Shown in pieces: positions 9,774 to 19,500 of a stretch of 64,000 nt of DNA; the first letter of the stretch is position 1, and every line of letters begins with the position of its first letter. A program made the translations under genes and the position numbers. The DNA is taken from the NCBI GenBank assembly GCA_903928685.1, contig CAIYRS010000111.1:17594-81593 (forward strand), given 5' to 3'. Below the pieces are notes generated by a model, which was given only the letters and a program-made list of their open reading frames with translations, ran no database searches and was not told the DNA's origin. The stretch is from an uncultured Methylococcaceae bacterium. GTDB taxonomy: Bacteria; Pseudomonadota; Gammaproteobacteria; Methylococcales; Methylomonadaceae.

Positions 9774-10202
9774 TTACATCACAATGCAAAAATGGAACGG
9801 CTGTTCCGCTTCGATCGCTTTTTCCAATTCTGTTTGCGAATCTTCCAACTCCCAAATCAAATCATCAATATCATAATCGCCTAGACTGATAACTTCCGGA
9901 TTGGCTTCTAAGCTCTCCAAAATCGCCGTAACCGAGCCATAAGCTTCCTCAGCATTAAACCAAGTTGCTTGGTCATTGCTCCAGGCGATGTCGGATTCTT
10001 CCTCGTAATCTTCCTGATCGTCATCTTCTTTCAGGTTGTATTCCATATCGGTGTAATCGTAAAAAGCCGACAGCGGTTTTACACCTAAAGTACCCGCCAA
10101 AATATCCAATTCATCGGTTAACGCCAACATTATTGAATGGTCTTCTTCGTTACAATCAATGTCGTCGCCGTTGTTAATGTTGATCCAAATAGTTTCGCTC
10201 AT
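9774..10202 (-). CDS. Uncharacterised acidic protein upstream of the SUKH gene
   Basis: This 142-residue protein is strongly acidic, with an Asp/Glu-rich middle ('KEDDDQEDYEEESD'). A 'WFNAEEAYGSVTAILESLEANP' segment and a helical C-terminus ending 'FHFCIVM' follow. The tryptophan-acidic pattern recalls a widespread uncharacterised family, but I cannot name it. I chose the ATG at 10202 because AGAGGA lies 8 bp upstream, whereas the frame's longer start at 10256 lacks one. There is no signal peptide. Pairing with the SUKH gene suggests a shared function, possibly immunity-related. That is inference. Confidence 0.55.
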   Translation of the reverse strand: MSETIWININNGDDIDCNEEDHSIMLALTDELDILAGTLGVKPLSAFYDYTDMEYNLKEDDDQEDYEEESDIAWSNDQATWFNAEEAYGSVTAILESLEANPEVISLGDYDIDDLIWELEDSQTELEKAIEAEQPFHFCIVM

Positions 10203-10374
10203 GGGTATGTCCTCTAATTGATGGGGCTTCAATAATGGCCTTACGGATAATGCCAAATTTATTGGATTTAAATATATCCGACCTTACGGGTATATCAACC
10301 GAATGTCTATGATAATGTCATTACCTTGTGCGCTTGTAAGGCTGGCTATAGGCGCATAGCTTGCTGTGCGGCTA

Positions 10375-11388
10375 TTAGTTACCGCTTACCATCATAGGTT
10401 CAATGATAAAAACATTGGCGGAATTCACGTCCACAGTCACTTTTACCCAATGCAGATTTGGGCTGCCAAACGTTTCCAAACGAGTTAGGTTTTTTAATAA
10501 ATTTGGTTGATTGCTTAATGGTTTGTCGATTTTAAAAAAATGCGTATCACCGTGGACTAATAAAACCTGCCCAGCAAAATGGCTGGTTTCTTCGGTTAAC
10601 GCGTTGATAAAATCCGTATAACCATCAACATTCGCCGCATCGCGCTCGTAAATTTTTTCAGTTTCTGGAAGATCAAAACCCAAATCCGCTTGGATAACCA
10701 CCACCAAACCCGGCGCATGCGCTTGCTTCGCCACCTCAAAGCTTTCACGTAAATAACGGATATTGGCGGCATCACGGGCTTGATATTCCGCATTCGCCGC
10801 TTGGCAATCGGCAAGCGTTCTCGCACTTAAGGGATCAAGACAGTTTGCCATAGCCACTTTATTGTTATTACCACCCGGCAGATTTAGGCCAACAAAAACA
10901 ATACCGCCGTGCCGCCAACGGCTATTTTCTGCATACAAACCACCCGCCGCGCCTTGGCGATCAAGCTTGAATTTGTTTTGCCCAAAGCTGTAAGCATCAG
11001 CAAATAACGTGCGCCGTAAAAACGCCAACCGCTCCAAACTATTGTAGCCGCCATTATTCTTTCGATGGCAATCCGTCCACTCATTATCGCCCGGCACATA
11101 GATGGTTGCAGGCTTAAGCTTGTTAAACAGCAGCACCACATCTAAACCGATAGCGGTATCGGTGCACGCAGAAGCACCGTCTTTGCTATCACCATCAAAC
11201 ACCGTAAAAGCCAAATTCGCGGCATTAATGCTATCGAGCAAACGCTGCATTTTTGCCCCATTTTTGCCGCCATCATGGTTTTTGTCATAAGGCATATCGC
11301 CCCAAAGGCCAAAAGAAAAACTGTCGGCGGCAACTAACGGTACATGGCTGAACAGTAAAACGAAGAGGTAAGTGATGGCTGATTTCAT
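10375..11388 (-). CDS. Secreted calcineurin-like metallophosphoesterase
   Basis: The 337-residue protein has an N-terminal signal peptide (hydrophobic 'LFVLLFSHVPLVAA', cleavage near residue 21). The metal-binding motifs of calcineurin-type phosphoesterases follow in order: 'GLWGDMPYDK' (D-x-x), 'VFDGDSKDG' (GD), 'YVPGDNEWTDC' (GDNE) and 'LLVHGDTHFFKID' (GD-H). It is probably periplasmic and hydrolyses phosphoesters, but the substrate cannot be told. It is monocistronic and divergent from the Nudix gene. Confidence 0.75.
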   Translation of the reverse strand: MKSAITYLFVLLFSHVPLVAADSFSFGLWGDMPYDKNHDGGKNGAKMQRLLDSINAANLAFTVFDGDSKDGASACTDTAIGLDVVLLFNKLKPATIYVPGDNEWTDCHRKNNGGYNSLERLAFLRRTLFADAYSFGQNKFKLDRQGAAGGLYAENSRWRHGGIVFVGLNLPGGNNNKVAMANCLDPLSARTLADCQAANAEYQARDAANIRYLRESFEVAKQAHAPGLVVVIQADLGFDLPETEKIYERDAANVDGYTDFINALTEETSHFAGQVLLVHGDTHFFKIDKPLSNQPNLLKNLTRLETFGSPNLHWVKVTVDVNSANVFIIEPMMVSGN

Positions 11389-11532
11389 GGCTGGTCTACA
11401 ATGGCGAAGGTGTGGCTAAACTGTAGCAATGATTCATAAAATGACAATGACAACGCGCAGTTTTAGGCGAATTTAAATGACAGCGGCTACAGCTTGCTGC
11501 TTACCCAAACGACAACAAGGATTAATCCGACC

Positions 11533-12132
11533 ATGAAAAAACAATTTCAGATACTCAATAAACACATTTGTTATGACGGTTTTTTTCGGCTAGAAAAACT
11601 CACCCTCAAACACACCCTTTACGGCGGCGGCTGGAGTGATGAGCTTAGCCGCGAACTGTTTATCAGGGGCGAATGCGTCGGCGTGCTGTTGTACGATCCC
11701 GATGCCGACAAAGTCGTGTTAATCGAACAAATTCGGGTGGGCGCATTAGCGGAAGGCGAGCGTGCGTGGTTGGTGGAAATCGTCGCAGGCGCAATTGAAG
11801 CCGGAGAAACTGCTGAAGCCGTCGCTTACAGGGAAGCGCAAGAAGAAGCGGGTTGCCAAATACAAGAATTGCTGCCAATCAGCCAGTTTTACACCACCCC
11901 AGGTGCTTGCGGGGAAAAGTTAAGTCTATTTTGCGGCAAGATAGACAGCACAGGCATTGGTGGCTTACATGGGTTAGCAGAGGAAGGCGAAGATATTCTG
12001 GTAACAACCGTCAGCTTTGAAGAAGCCTACGCCATGCTAAGCAACGGCAGCATCATCTCAGCAATCCCTATTATTGCTATCCAGTGGCTGGCGTTGAATC
12101 GTGATGCGCTTCGGCAGCGGTGGGTACAATAA
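11533..12132 (+). CDS. nudF: Nudix hydrolase, ADP-ribose pyrophosphatase-like
   Basis: This 199-residue protein belongs to the ADP-ribose diphosphatase subfamily of Nudix hydrolases. The full Nudix box G-x5-E-x7-REUxEExG is present ('GAIEAGETAEAVAYREAQEE'), preceded by 'VLIEQIRVGAL' and followed by 'PISQFYTTPGACGEKLSLF', a proline loop typical of NudF. It would cleave ADP-ribose to AMP and ribose-5-phosphate using Mg2+. I start at the ATG at 11533 (MKKQFQ) rather than the TTG at 11494, which would add residues foreign to the family. Confidence 0.85.
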   Translation: MKKQFQILNKHICYDGFFRLEKLTLKHTLYGGGWSDELSRELFIRGECVGVLLYDPDADKVVLIEQIRVGALAEGERAWLVEIVAGAIEAGETAEAVAYREAQEEAGCQIQELLPISQFYTTPGACGEKLSLFCGKIDSTGIGGLHGLAEEGEDILVTTVSFEEAYAMLSNGSIISAIPIIAIQWLALNRDALRQRWVQ

Positions 12133-12305
12133 ATATTCGTTAGTTCTTGTAGGTGGAAGGTAGAGCGAATTAAGACGGCTTTTCTATGATTTAGGACATC
12201 ACCAAATCAAGCTTAAAAAACCTAACAACATTTTTAAAATCTACTATTATTAATTGAAATCCACGTAAATTAACTTCAATTCTTTATTAATCAATAGGTA
12301 ACAAA

Positions 12306-14663
12306 ATGGTCACAATAACAGGCGACAACAATGACGATATTTTGTCAGGCATCACAAACGATGACAGTGAGATTTTTGGCTTGGGCGGCAATGACACCAT
12401 TAACGCTGGTAGTGGCTCAGACACCTTGATAGGCGGTCTTGGTAATGACACGTTGGCCGGCAATGGCGGTGCTGACACATATATCTTCAGTAAAGGCGAT
12501 GGTATCGACAAAGTCACTGGCGATAATGCCGACACAGTACAATTCACTAACGTCGCCACCACCGACATTACTGCCATATACCGATCATATTTTTCTGACG
12601 ACTTGGTCATAGAGTATGGTGTTGGCGACCAAGTGACAATCAAAGGTTATTTTGTCGGTTTGGATGCAGGTTATTTATATAGCGTCAAGCAATTCAAATT
12701 CACAGATGCCACATGGACTCTAGCAGACATTGCCAAACACTATAATGGCTCAGCCAAAGATGATTATATAAGAGCAATTAAAGGCACGGATAACATTATC
12801 AATGGCATGGCAGGTAATGATCGTATTGAGGGCGGTGATTCCAACGATACATTAATTGGCGGTGATGGCAATGATGCTATTTACGACCATGGTGGCAACA
12901 CTATTTTTATTGGCGGAACAGGCGATGACAATCTTTACGGAGAAAAAGGTGCAGATACTTATGTATTTAGTAAAGGCGATGGTAATGACAGAGTCTATTT
13001 CAACAGCACTGATACGCTTAGTGACACGGTACAATTCACCGACATCGCCAGTACCGATATCACCGCCATATACGAAAATCTTTCTGGTAGAGCCTTGGTT
13101 ATAGAATATGGCGCGGGTGACAAAGTTTCTTTTCAATTATTTTTCGGCAACTCCTCGTCCAGCAACCCAATCAGCCAATTCAAATTCACCGATACTACTT
13201 GGACACTGGCTGACTTTGCCCAATACCACAATAATGGTACAGCCTCTGATGATTACTTAGAAGGCCTCAACGGTGTGGTTAACAACATTAATGGCTTTGT
13301 GGGAGATGACTATATATTCGGAGGGGATTTAAACGACACATTGATTGGCGGTGATGGCAATGACCGTATATCTGGCCGTGATGGCAATGACACATTGTAT
13401 GGTGGTGACGGCTTTGATGATTTGGATGGCGGCAAAGGTGCTGACCTAATGGTAGGGGGGATAGGCTCTGATCATTATACAGTCGATAACGTTTTAGATA
13501 TCGTCGTAGAAAATGCCAATGAAGGCGATAATGACACAGTAAGTACAGACCTACTAAACTACACCTTAGGAGACAATATTGAGACTCTCATTCTGTTTGG
13601 TAGCTTGGCAAGTAACGGCACAGGTAATGGCTTGGACAACATGCTATTTGGAAACCAAGCCAATAACATCTTAAATGGCGGTGCTGGTGCTGACAGTATG
13701 TGGGGTTCGTTTGGGGATGATACTTATATTGTCGATAACCTATCGGATGTTGTGACAGAGTTTAAAAAAGGAGGCACAGACACCGTACAAGCTAGCGTTA
13801 GCTATACGTTATCGGCGAACGTGGAAAATCTCACTTTATTGGGTACAGCGGCAATTGACGGTAGAGGTAACGTGCAGAAAAACATCTTGCTAGGCAACGC
13901 TGGCAACAACATTCTTAATGGTGGTTTGGGTGCTGATACGATGAAAGGAGGTGCCGGTGATGATATTTATATCGTAAACGACAGCGGTGATGTGGTGGCT
14001 GAAAATGCTGGCCAAGGCACCGATACGGTGAAATCCTGGGTGTCTTATGCCTTGACTGACAATGTCGAAAACTTGGTCTTATTAGGCAACCGTGCCATTA
14101 ATGGCAAGGGCAATGGTTTGGACAATGCCCTCACCGGAAATGCCGCAGCCAATACCTTAGAAGGCGGTGCGGGCAGCGACACCTTGGATGGAAAGGCAGG
14201 TCCAGATACCTTAAAAGGTGGCGAAGGTGCTGACAGCTTTGTGTTTTCCACAGTAACAGGCGGAGCAGATATAGCTTTGGATTTCCTATCCGGCGTCGAT
14301 AAAGTGCAGTTGTCAGATGGTATTCTTGGCTTAAAAATTGGTGATCGCGACGGCATTATTGATAACGCCGCGCTAAGCAACAGCCACGGCGGCTTCTCAA
14401 CTGGGTCGGAATTGGTGATCTTCACCCCAAATATCATAGGCGCAATTACTACTAGCACAGCAGCTACGGATATTGGTTCTGCCAGCAGTGCTTTTGCCAA
14501 AGGTGATGTCCGCGTGTTTGCGGTGGATAACGGTGTCGATAGTGCTTTGTACCTGTTCAAATCCGCTGGTGCTGATGCCTTAGTCAGCAGCACGGAGTTG
14601 ACTTTGATTGGCACATTGCAAGGAACAGCACAAACGGCCTTGGCGGATTATGCCTTTGCTTGA
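12306..14663 (+). CDS. RTX calcium-binding repeat protein without a catalytic domain
   Basis: The 785-residue protein is almost entirely glycine/aspartate nonapeptide repeats (for example 'GGNDTINAGSGSDTLIGG') that bind Ca2+ and fold as beta rolls after export. There is no N-terminal signal peptide, and the non-repetitive C-terminal 140 residues look like a type I secretion signal region. Two long modules beginning 'FSKGDG' and containing 'QFKFTD.TWTLAD' are repeated near residues 60-160 and 220-310. Further on come three units with 'NVENL.LLG' or similar. No protease, lipase or toxin domain is visible, and no type I secretion genes are nearby. Likely a surface or S-layer-like protein. Confidence 0.85.
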   Translation: MVTITGDNNDDILSGITNDDSEIFGLGGNDTINAGSGSDTLIGGLGNDTLAGNGGADTYIFSKGDGIDKVTGDNADTVQFTNVATTDITAIYRSYFSDDLVIEYGVGDQVTIKGYFVGLDAGYLYSVKQFKFTDATWTLADIAKHYNGSAKDDYIRAIKGTDNIINGMAGNDRIEGGDSNDTLIGGDGNDAIYDHGGNTIFIGGTGDDNLYGEKGADTYVFSKGDGNDRVYFNSTDTLSDTVQFTDIASTDITAIYENLSGRALVIEYGAGDKVSFQLFFGNSSSSNPISQFKFTDTTWTLADFAQYHNNGTASDDYLEGLNGVVNNINGFVGDDYIFGGDLNDTLIGGDGNDRISGRDGNDTLYGGDGFDDLDGGKGADLMVGGIGSDHYTVDNVLDIVVENANEGDNDTVSTDLLNYTLGDNIETLILFGSLASNGTGNGLDNMLFGNQANNILNGGAGADSMWGSFGDDTYIVDNLSDVVTEFKKGGTDTVQASVSYTLSANVENLTLLGTAAIDGRGNVQKNILLGNAGNNILNGGLGADTMKGGAGDDIYIVNDSGDVVAENAGQGTDTVKSWVSYALTDNVENLVLLGNRAINGKGNGLDNALTGNAAANTLEGGAGSDTLDGKAGPDTLKGGEGADSFVFSTVTGGADIALDFLSGVDKVQLSDGILGLKIGDRDGIIDNAALSNSHGGFSTGSELVIFTPNIIGAITTSTAATDIGSASSAFAKGDVRVFAVDNGVDSALYLFKSAGADALVSSTELTLIGTLQGTAQTALADYAFA

Positions 14664-14680
14664 TGGCTAGGTAACGCTTA

Positions 14681-14720
14681 AAAAAAACGGGGACACATTA
14701 ATTTGTGTCCCCGTTTTTTT
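14681..14720. terminator. Bidirectional Rho-independent terminator
   Basis: CGGGGACACA (14688-14697) pairs perfectly with TGTGTCCCCG (14704-14713) around a TTAATT loop, flanked by A7 and T7. It sits between the convergent RTX gene and cysJ and can serve both. Confidence 0.92.
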
Positions 14721-14744
14721 ATGTCCGCAATTTAGTAGGCGTTA

Positions 14745-16484
14745 TCAATAAACATCCCTAACGTAACGCTTGTCTTTTTTCAGTTGGTTAACGTAGTCAA
14801 CCGCTTGTTGTTCAGACAACTTGCCTTGTTCGGCTATGACATCGTGTAGGGCTTTGTCGACGTCTTTTGCCATGTGGTAGGCGTCGCCGCAGACGAAGAA
14901 ATAGCCGCCTTGTTCTAACCAGGCGAACAGTTCTGCGCCGTGTTCGCGCATCCGGTCTTGCACATAGATTTTTTCTTCTTGATCGCGTGAGAAGGCTAAG
15001 TCTAAGCGGTTGAGCAGGCCAGCGCTTTGCATGGTTTCTAGTTCTTCACGATAGATGAAGTCAGTGGCGGCGTTGCGGTCGCCGAAGAATAACCAGTTTT
15101 TGCCGCTTGCTTGGCGTATTTGCCGTTCCTGTAAAAAGGCGCGGAACGGGGCTATGCCTGTGCCTGGACCAACCATGATGATGGGTAAGCTGTTGTCTTC
15201 TGGCACGCGGAAGACTTTATTGGGGGTAAAAAAGCAGCGTACTTCGGTGTTTGCATCAACTAAGTCGGCTAAGAAAGTTGAGCAAACGCCTTTATGCGGG
15301 CGGTTGAAGCTTTGGTAGCGGACGCTGGCGACGGTGAGGTGGACGCTGTCTGGGTACATTTTGCCGCTGGACGATATGGAGTAAGCGCGGTGTTGCAGCG
15401 GTTTTAATAAGGCGATGAATTCGTTGGCGGAGAAGTCAATTTGCGGGAATTGCAATAACAAGTCCAAAACATCGCGTCCCCACAAGTAGTTGCTGAGTTT
15501 GTCTTTATCGCCGCTGGTTAGCAGGCCGTTGAGTTCTTGGTCGCCAGAACGGTTGGCGATTTCTTGCAATAACTCTTTGTTTGGTAGGCGGATTTCAAAA
15601 TGGTTAAGCAGGGCTTCTTGCAAGGATAGCAATTCGCCATTGACGGGTTCCATTTCATCGCCTTTACAGCCGATGGCTTTGATGATGTCGGCAACCAATT
15701 CTGGGCAGTTGGTTGGTACTACGCATAAGGCATCGCCCGCTTCGTAGCTGAGGCCTGAGCCAGCAATGGAAATTTCGTAATGTCGGGTTTCTTTGGAAGA
15801 GTTCTCAGCAGTCACTAAGCGGTTTTCGGTCAATTTTGCCGGAAACGGGTTTTTGCGGTTGTATTGGGGTTTTTCCGGTGCTGGTTCTGAGCCGTCGACA
15901 AAGACATTGGCACTGCCGCCAGACATTTGCGGGATGACGGTGGCTATCCATGCTTGTGCTGGGGCTTCATAGTCAACGTCGCAGTCTACGCGCGGGGCAA
16001 TGCGGGTTGCGCCCAATTCGGCAAGGCGGTTGTCCCAGTCTATGCCTGCTTGGCAAAATTGGTCGTAGCTGGTGTCGCCTAAGGCAAGTACGGAGAACGT
16101 CAATTTAGACAGGTTGGGGGCGTTGTCGGCGCGTATCGCATCCCAAAGCATTTGAGCGTTGTCGGGCATTTCGCCTTCGCCATAGGTGCTGGTAATGATG
16201 AGCAATAAATCCATGCTGCTGAATGCGGCAAGTTCGATTTCGTTCATGCCTTTAACGATGGCTTTTAAGCCGTGGGTTTTGGCAGCGTTGGCGGCATCGT
16301 TGGCGACAGATTCGGCGTTGCCTGTTTGCGTTCCGTATAAAATATGGATGCTACGGCTTTCTGCTTGGCTGTTTGCGCCTGCGCTTTTAATAATTTGGGT
16401 GTGCATGCCAGCAAAAAAACCGCTTAGCCAAGCGCGTTGGTTGTCGCTGTAAGGTGCATCTAGGGGGATTTGAGGTGTTGTCAT
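14745..16484 (-). CDS. cysJ: Assimilatory sulfite reductase flavoprotein (alpha) subunit
   Basis: CysJ passes electrons from NADPH through FAD and FMN to the sulfite reductase hemoprotein CysI in sulfur assimilation. The 579-residue protein has a flavodoxin-type FMN domain ('ILYGTQTGNAESVANDAA', 'TSTYGEGEMPDNA'), an FAD domain ('RAYSISSSGKM', 'GVCSTFLADL'), and an NADPH domain ('MVGPGTGIAPFRAFLQER', 'FFVCGDAYHMAKDV'), ending 'KRYVRDVY' as CysJ does. Unusually, no cysI, cysH or cysG is adjacent. A similar diflavin reductase with another partner cannot be fully excluded. Confidence 0.88.
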   Translation of the reverse strand: MTTPQIPLDAPYSDNQRAWLSGFFAGMHTQIIKSAGANSQAESRSIHILYGTQTGNAESVANDAANAAKTHGLKAIVKGMNEIELAAFSSMDLLLIITSTYGEGEMPDNAQMLWDAIRADNAPNLSKLTFSVLALGDTSYDQFCQAGIDWDNRLAELGATRIAPRVDCDVDYEAPAQAWIATVIPQMSGGSANVFVDGSEPAPEKPQYNRKNPFPAKLTENRLVTAENSSKETRHYEISIAGSGLSYEAGDALCVVPTNCPELVADIIKAIGCKGDEMEPVNGELLSLQEALLNHFEIRLPNKELLQEIANRSGDQELNGLLTSGDKDKLSNYLWGRDVLDLLLQFPQIDFSANEFIALLKPLQHRAYSISSSGKMYPDSVHLTVASVRYQSFNRPHKGVCSTFLADLVDANTEVRCFFTPNKVFRVPEDNSLPIIMVGPGTGIAPFRAFLQERQIRQASGKNWLFFGDRNAATDFIYREELETMQSAGLLNRLDLAFSRDQEEKIYVQDRMREHGAELFAWLEQGGYFFVCGDAYHMAKDVDKALHDVIAEQGKLSEQQAVDYVNQLKKDKRYVRDVY

Positions 16485-16570
16485 TACTGGTTGTTAACAA
16501 ATAAAAGTTGTTAAGGGGATAACTGGCGCTTGCAGGTACAGATTATTTTTCTGTACCTGCGATGCCGTCG

Positions 16571-19500
16571 CTAAGCGGTTGGTTCTGCCATCAGGGCTTG
16601 CACAATATCCAAGCCGACTAAGGCGGCTAAATAGTGGTCAACAGCAGGTACAGACGCTAAAGCATGTTTGTTAAGCGAGTCTTGGCTCATGATCCAAGCG
16701 GTCGAACCCATTGAATAGATGCTTTGTACAGAACGGTTGATTAAGGCGGTTTTGTAATCGTGCAGGCGTTTATCTGCCAGCAACGCCGCCAATTGTGGCT
16801 CTTGGTAATTGCTGTAAGCTTCACGGGTGATCTTTACCAAGGCATCCTGTAATTTACGGGGGCGCTCAGTAATGATTTTGCGTGCTGCTTGTTCTATACA
16901 GGCATTGGTGCGTTCGCTTTCCGGTTTGTTTTTCAGCATTTCGCGGGCGATTTGCTGGGCTTTATCAAATACGGCGAAGCTGTTGACCAATTTGAAGGTC
17001 AGTTGGCTGTCTTTTTCACCATAATTAGGTACTAAGCCGCCGAATAACGGTTGTTGGCTAAGATAAGCTTGTTTTACTTGCGACACTTGCTGCTGTGCTA
17101 GCTCCAGAGCCAATTCTTCAATCATTTCCTTGCGGTCAATAGTTTGCTGCAAGTAGTGTGCGGTTTGGGTTTTGTACAACCACAGTGGCAGAGCAAATTT
17201 GAAGTGGACGCGTTCAACTTCCCAGTTTGCCAACAAGTTTTTGGCTTTGCTGGAGTTAGCGTATTCGGCGTGTTGCTCCAACATGGCTTTAATGAATTGC
17301 TCATGGGCGCGGGCTTCATCGCTGTCTTCCGCCAAACTGTGCAAGGCCACGGAGGTTTTGTCGTACAGTTGTTCCAAACGGTTTTGTGGGTCATATTGGT
17401 AAGCGTTACCGCCGGACATGCCGTTGCAGAAACCTTTACCAAAGCCGCCGATATTTAATACCGCGCCGTTGGTCATGTATTCACAGGCGAAATCACCAAC
17501 GCCTTCCACAACTGCCATTGCCCCAGAGTTACGCACTGCAAAACGGTCGCCAGCTTCACCATTGATGAAAGCTTTGCCGCCTGTTGCACCGAATAAAGCA
17601 AAATTGCCGATTAAGACATTGTTGCCTGGGGTTTTGATGCCGCCGCCTGGGGATTCCACCACCAACGTACCGCCACAGGCAGATTTGCCGACGCCATCAT
17701 TACAAGTGCCTAAGTGTTCCATACGCATACCGTCGTTCATGAAGGCCGCATAGCTTTGGCCTGCTGAACCTGTGGTGCGTATGATGACGCTGTCTGGCGC
17801 TAAATAACGGCGGCCTTGTGGATTGGTGTAGATTAAGGTGTTGTTGGCGATTTGTTCGCCAGTCAATTCGTAAGCTAACAAGCGTTCAATGTCGATTGCC
17901 GCTTGTCCACCAACGGTTTTGTTGCAGTTATTGAGTTTAAAGCCTTGGCCTTCAATAACGATAGGCTGATCTGTGCCGCTGACTAGGGCAGATTTCACTT
18001 GGGCAATGATGGTATCGTCAACGCGGAAATTGGCTTCCAAATAAATGGGCTTATCGATTTTGATTTCATCAACGTGTGCCAACATTTTGGTCAAGTCGAT
18101 TTGGCCTATCATGCTGGGGTGGTCAATCAAATGCAGCAAATCGGTTTTGCCACGCACTTCTTGTAAGCTTTTATAGCCTAACGAAGCCAGTATTTCCCGC
18201 ACTTCGTGTGCCAAGTTCATGAAATACTGTGCCAAAACACGGGCGTCGCCTTTGAATTCTTCGTGGGCGGTGGTTAAACCGGCTGGACATTTGATGTTGC
18301 AATTTTTTGCCATAACGCAACGCAACATCATCAATGCGGTCGTGCCGAATTCGAAGGAGTCGCCGCCTAAGATGGCTGATTTAACCATGTCGGTGCCGCT
18401 TTGGTGTGCGCCACTGCAACGTAAGATGACTTTCTCACGCAAGCCGTTGGCAGCCAATGCTTGATGCACTTCGGCGAGGCCAATTTCTGGTGAGCGACCG
18501 CTATTTTTTAAGCTGGTGACGGCTGCTGCGCCTGTACCACCTGTGTTGCCTGCAACGTTGATAACATCTGCACCTGCTTTGGCGACACCAACAGCAATCG
18601 TGCCTATACCTTCTGAAGAGACCAATTTAACGCCAACTTTAATGCGGGCGGCTTTGGCATCGTGGATCAGCTGGCCTAAGTCTTCGATAGAGTAGGTATC
18701 GTGATGTGGTGGTGGGCTGACCAATTCAACTCTAGGTGTACCACCACGCAAGGCAGCGATTTCTACCGAGACTTTGGCGGCGGGCAATTGTCCGCCTTCG
18801 CCTGGTTTTGCACCTTGGGCAATTTTGATTTCAATTTCTTCGATAGTTGGGTCAGCCAAATAACCCGCCCAAACACCAAAACGGCCTGAGGCGAATTGTT
18901 TGATTTTGCAAGAACGCAGCGTGCCATAACGGCTGAAATGTTCGCCGCCTTCACCAGAGTTGCTGGATGCGCCAACAATGTTAGTGCCTAAAGCGACGGC
19001 CTCATGAGCTTCTGCCAATAATGCACCGTGGCTCATTGCGCCAGAGGCGATGGTTTTGGTGATTTCGTGGGCTGGTTGCACGTCTGCCAAGGCAATTGGA
19101 TCGCGGGCTGTGTGTAGGTTTTTTAGGTAATTACTGAATAAATTGCCGCTATCGACAACTACATTCACACTGCTTGCTTCAACCGTTAAGGTAAATTCGA
19201 TTTCGGCAAAACGTTGCTGAAAATGCGCGGCGAGTTGTTGTAAACGCGCGGCACTGCTGTTTTCTGTAAAGCTAACGGCAAAGCCATTTTCACCAGCTGG
19301 GCTGACTTTAAGTCCACGCACCAAGAAGTTACGGTTGCCGCGCAAGTTGTGTTTGCCGAGGGCAAGGTCAAATTCGGCTTGGCTGTTGGCTAGGCGAATA
19401 TCTGCCGGAAAATTCATAATGTCGCGCAACGCCGCCGGACGGGCATCACGTTCTAAGTATAGATTTTTGGTAAAGCTGCGGTAAGCCGGGGTTATGCCGA

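Noticed and set aside
14045..14614. 189-residue minus-strand frame opposite the RTX gene
   Set aside because: Repetitive Gly/Asp codons of RTX repeats often yield long antisense frames rich in Ser/Pro; no motif or start signal.
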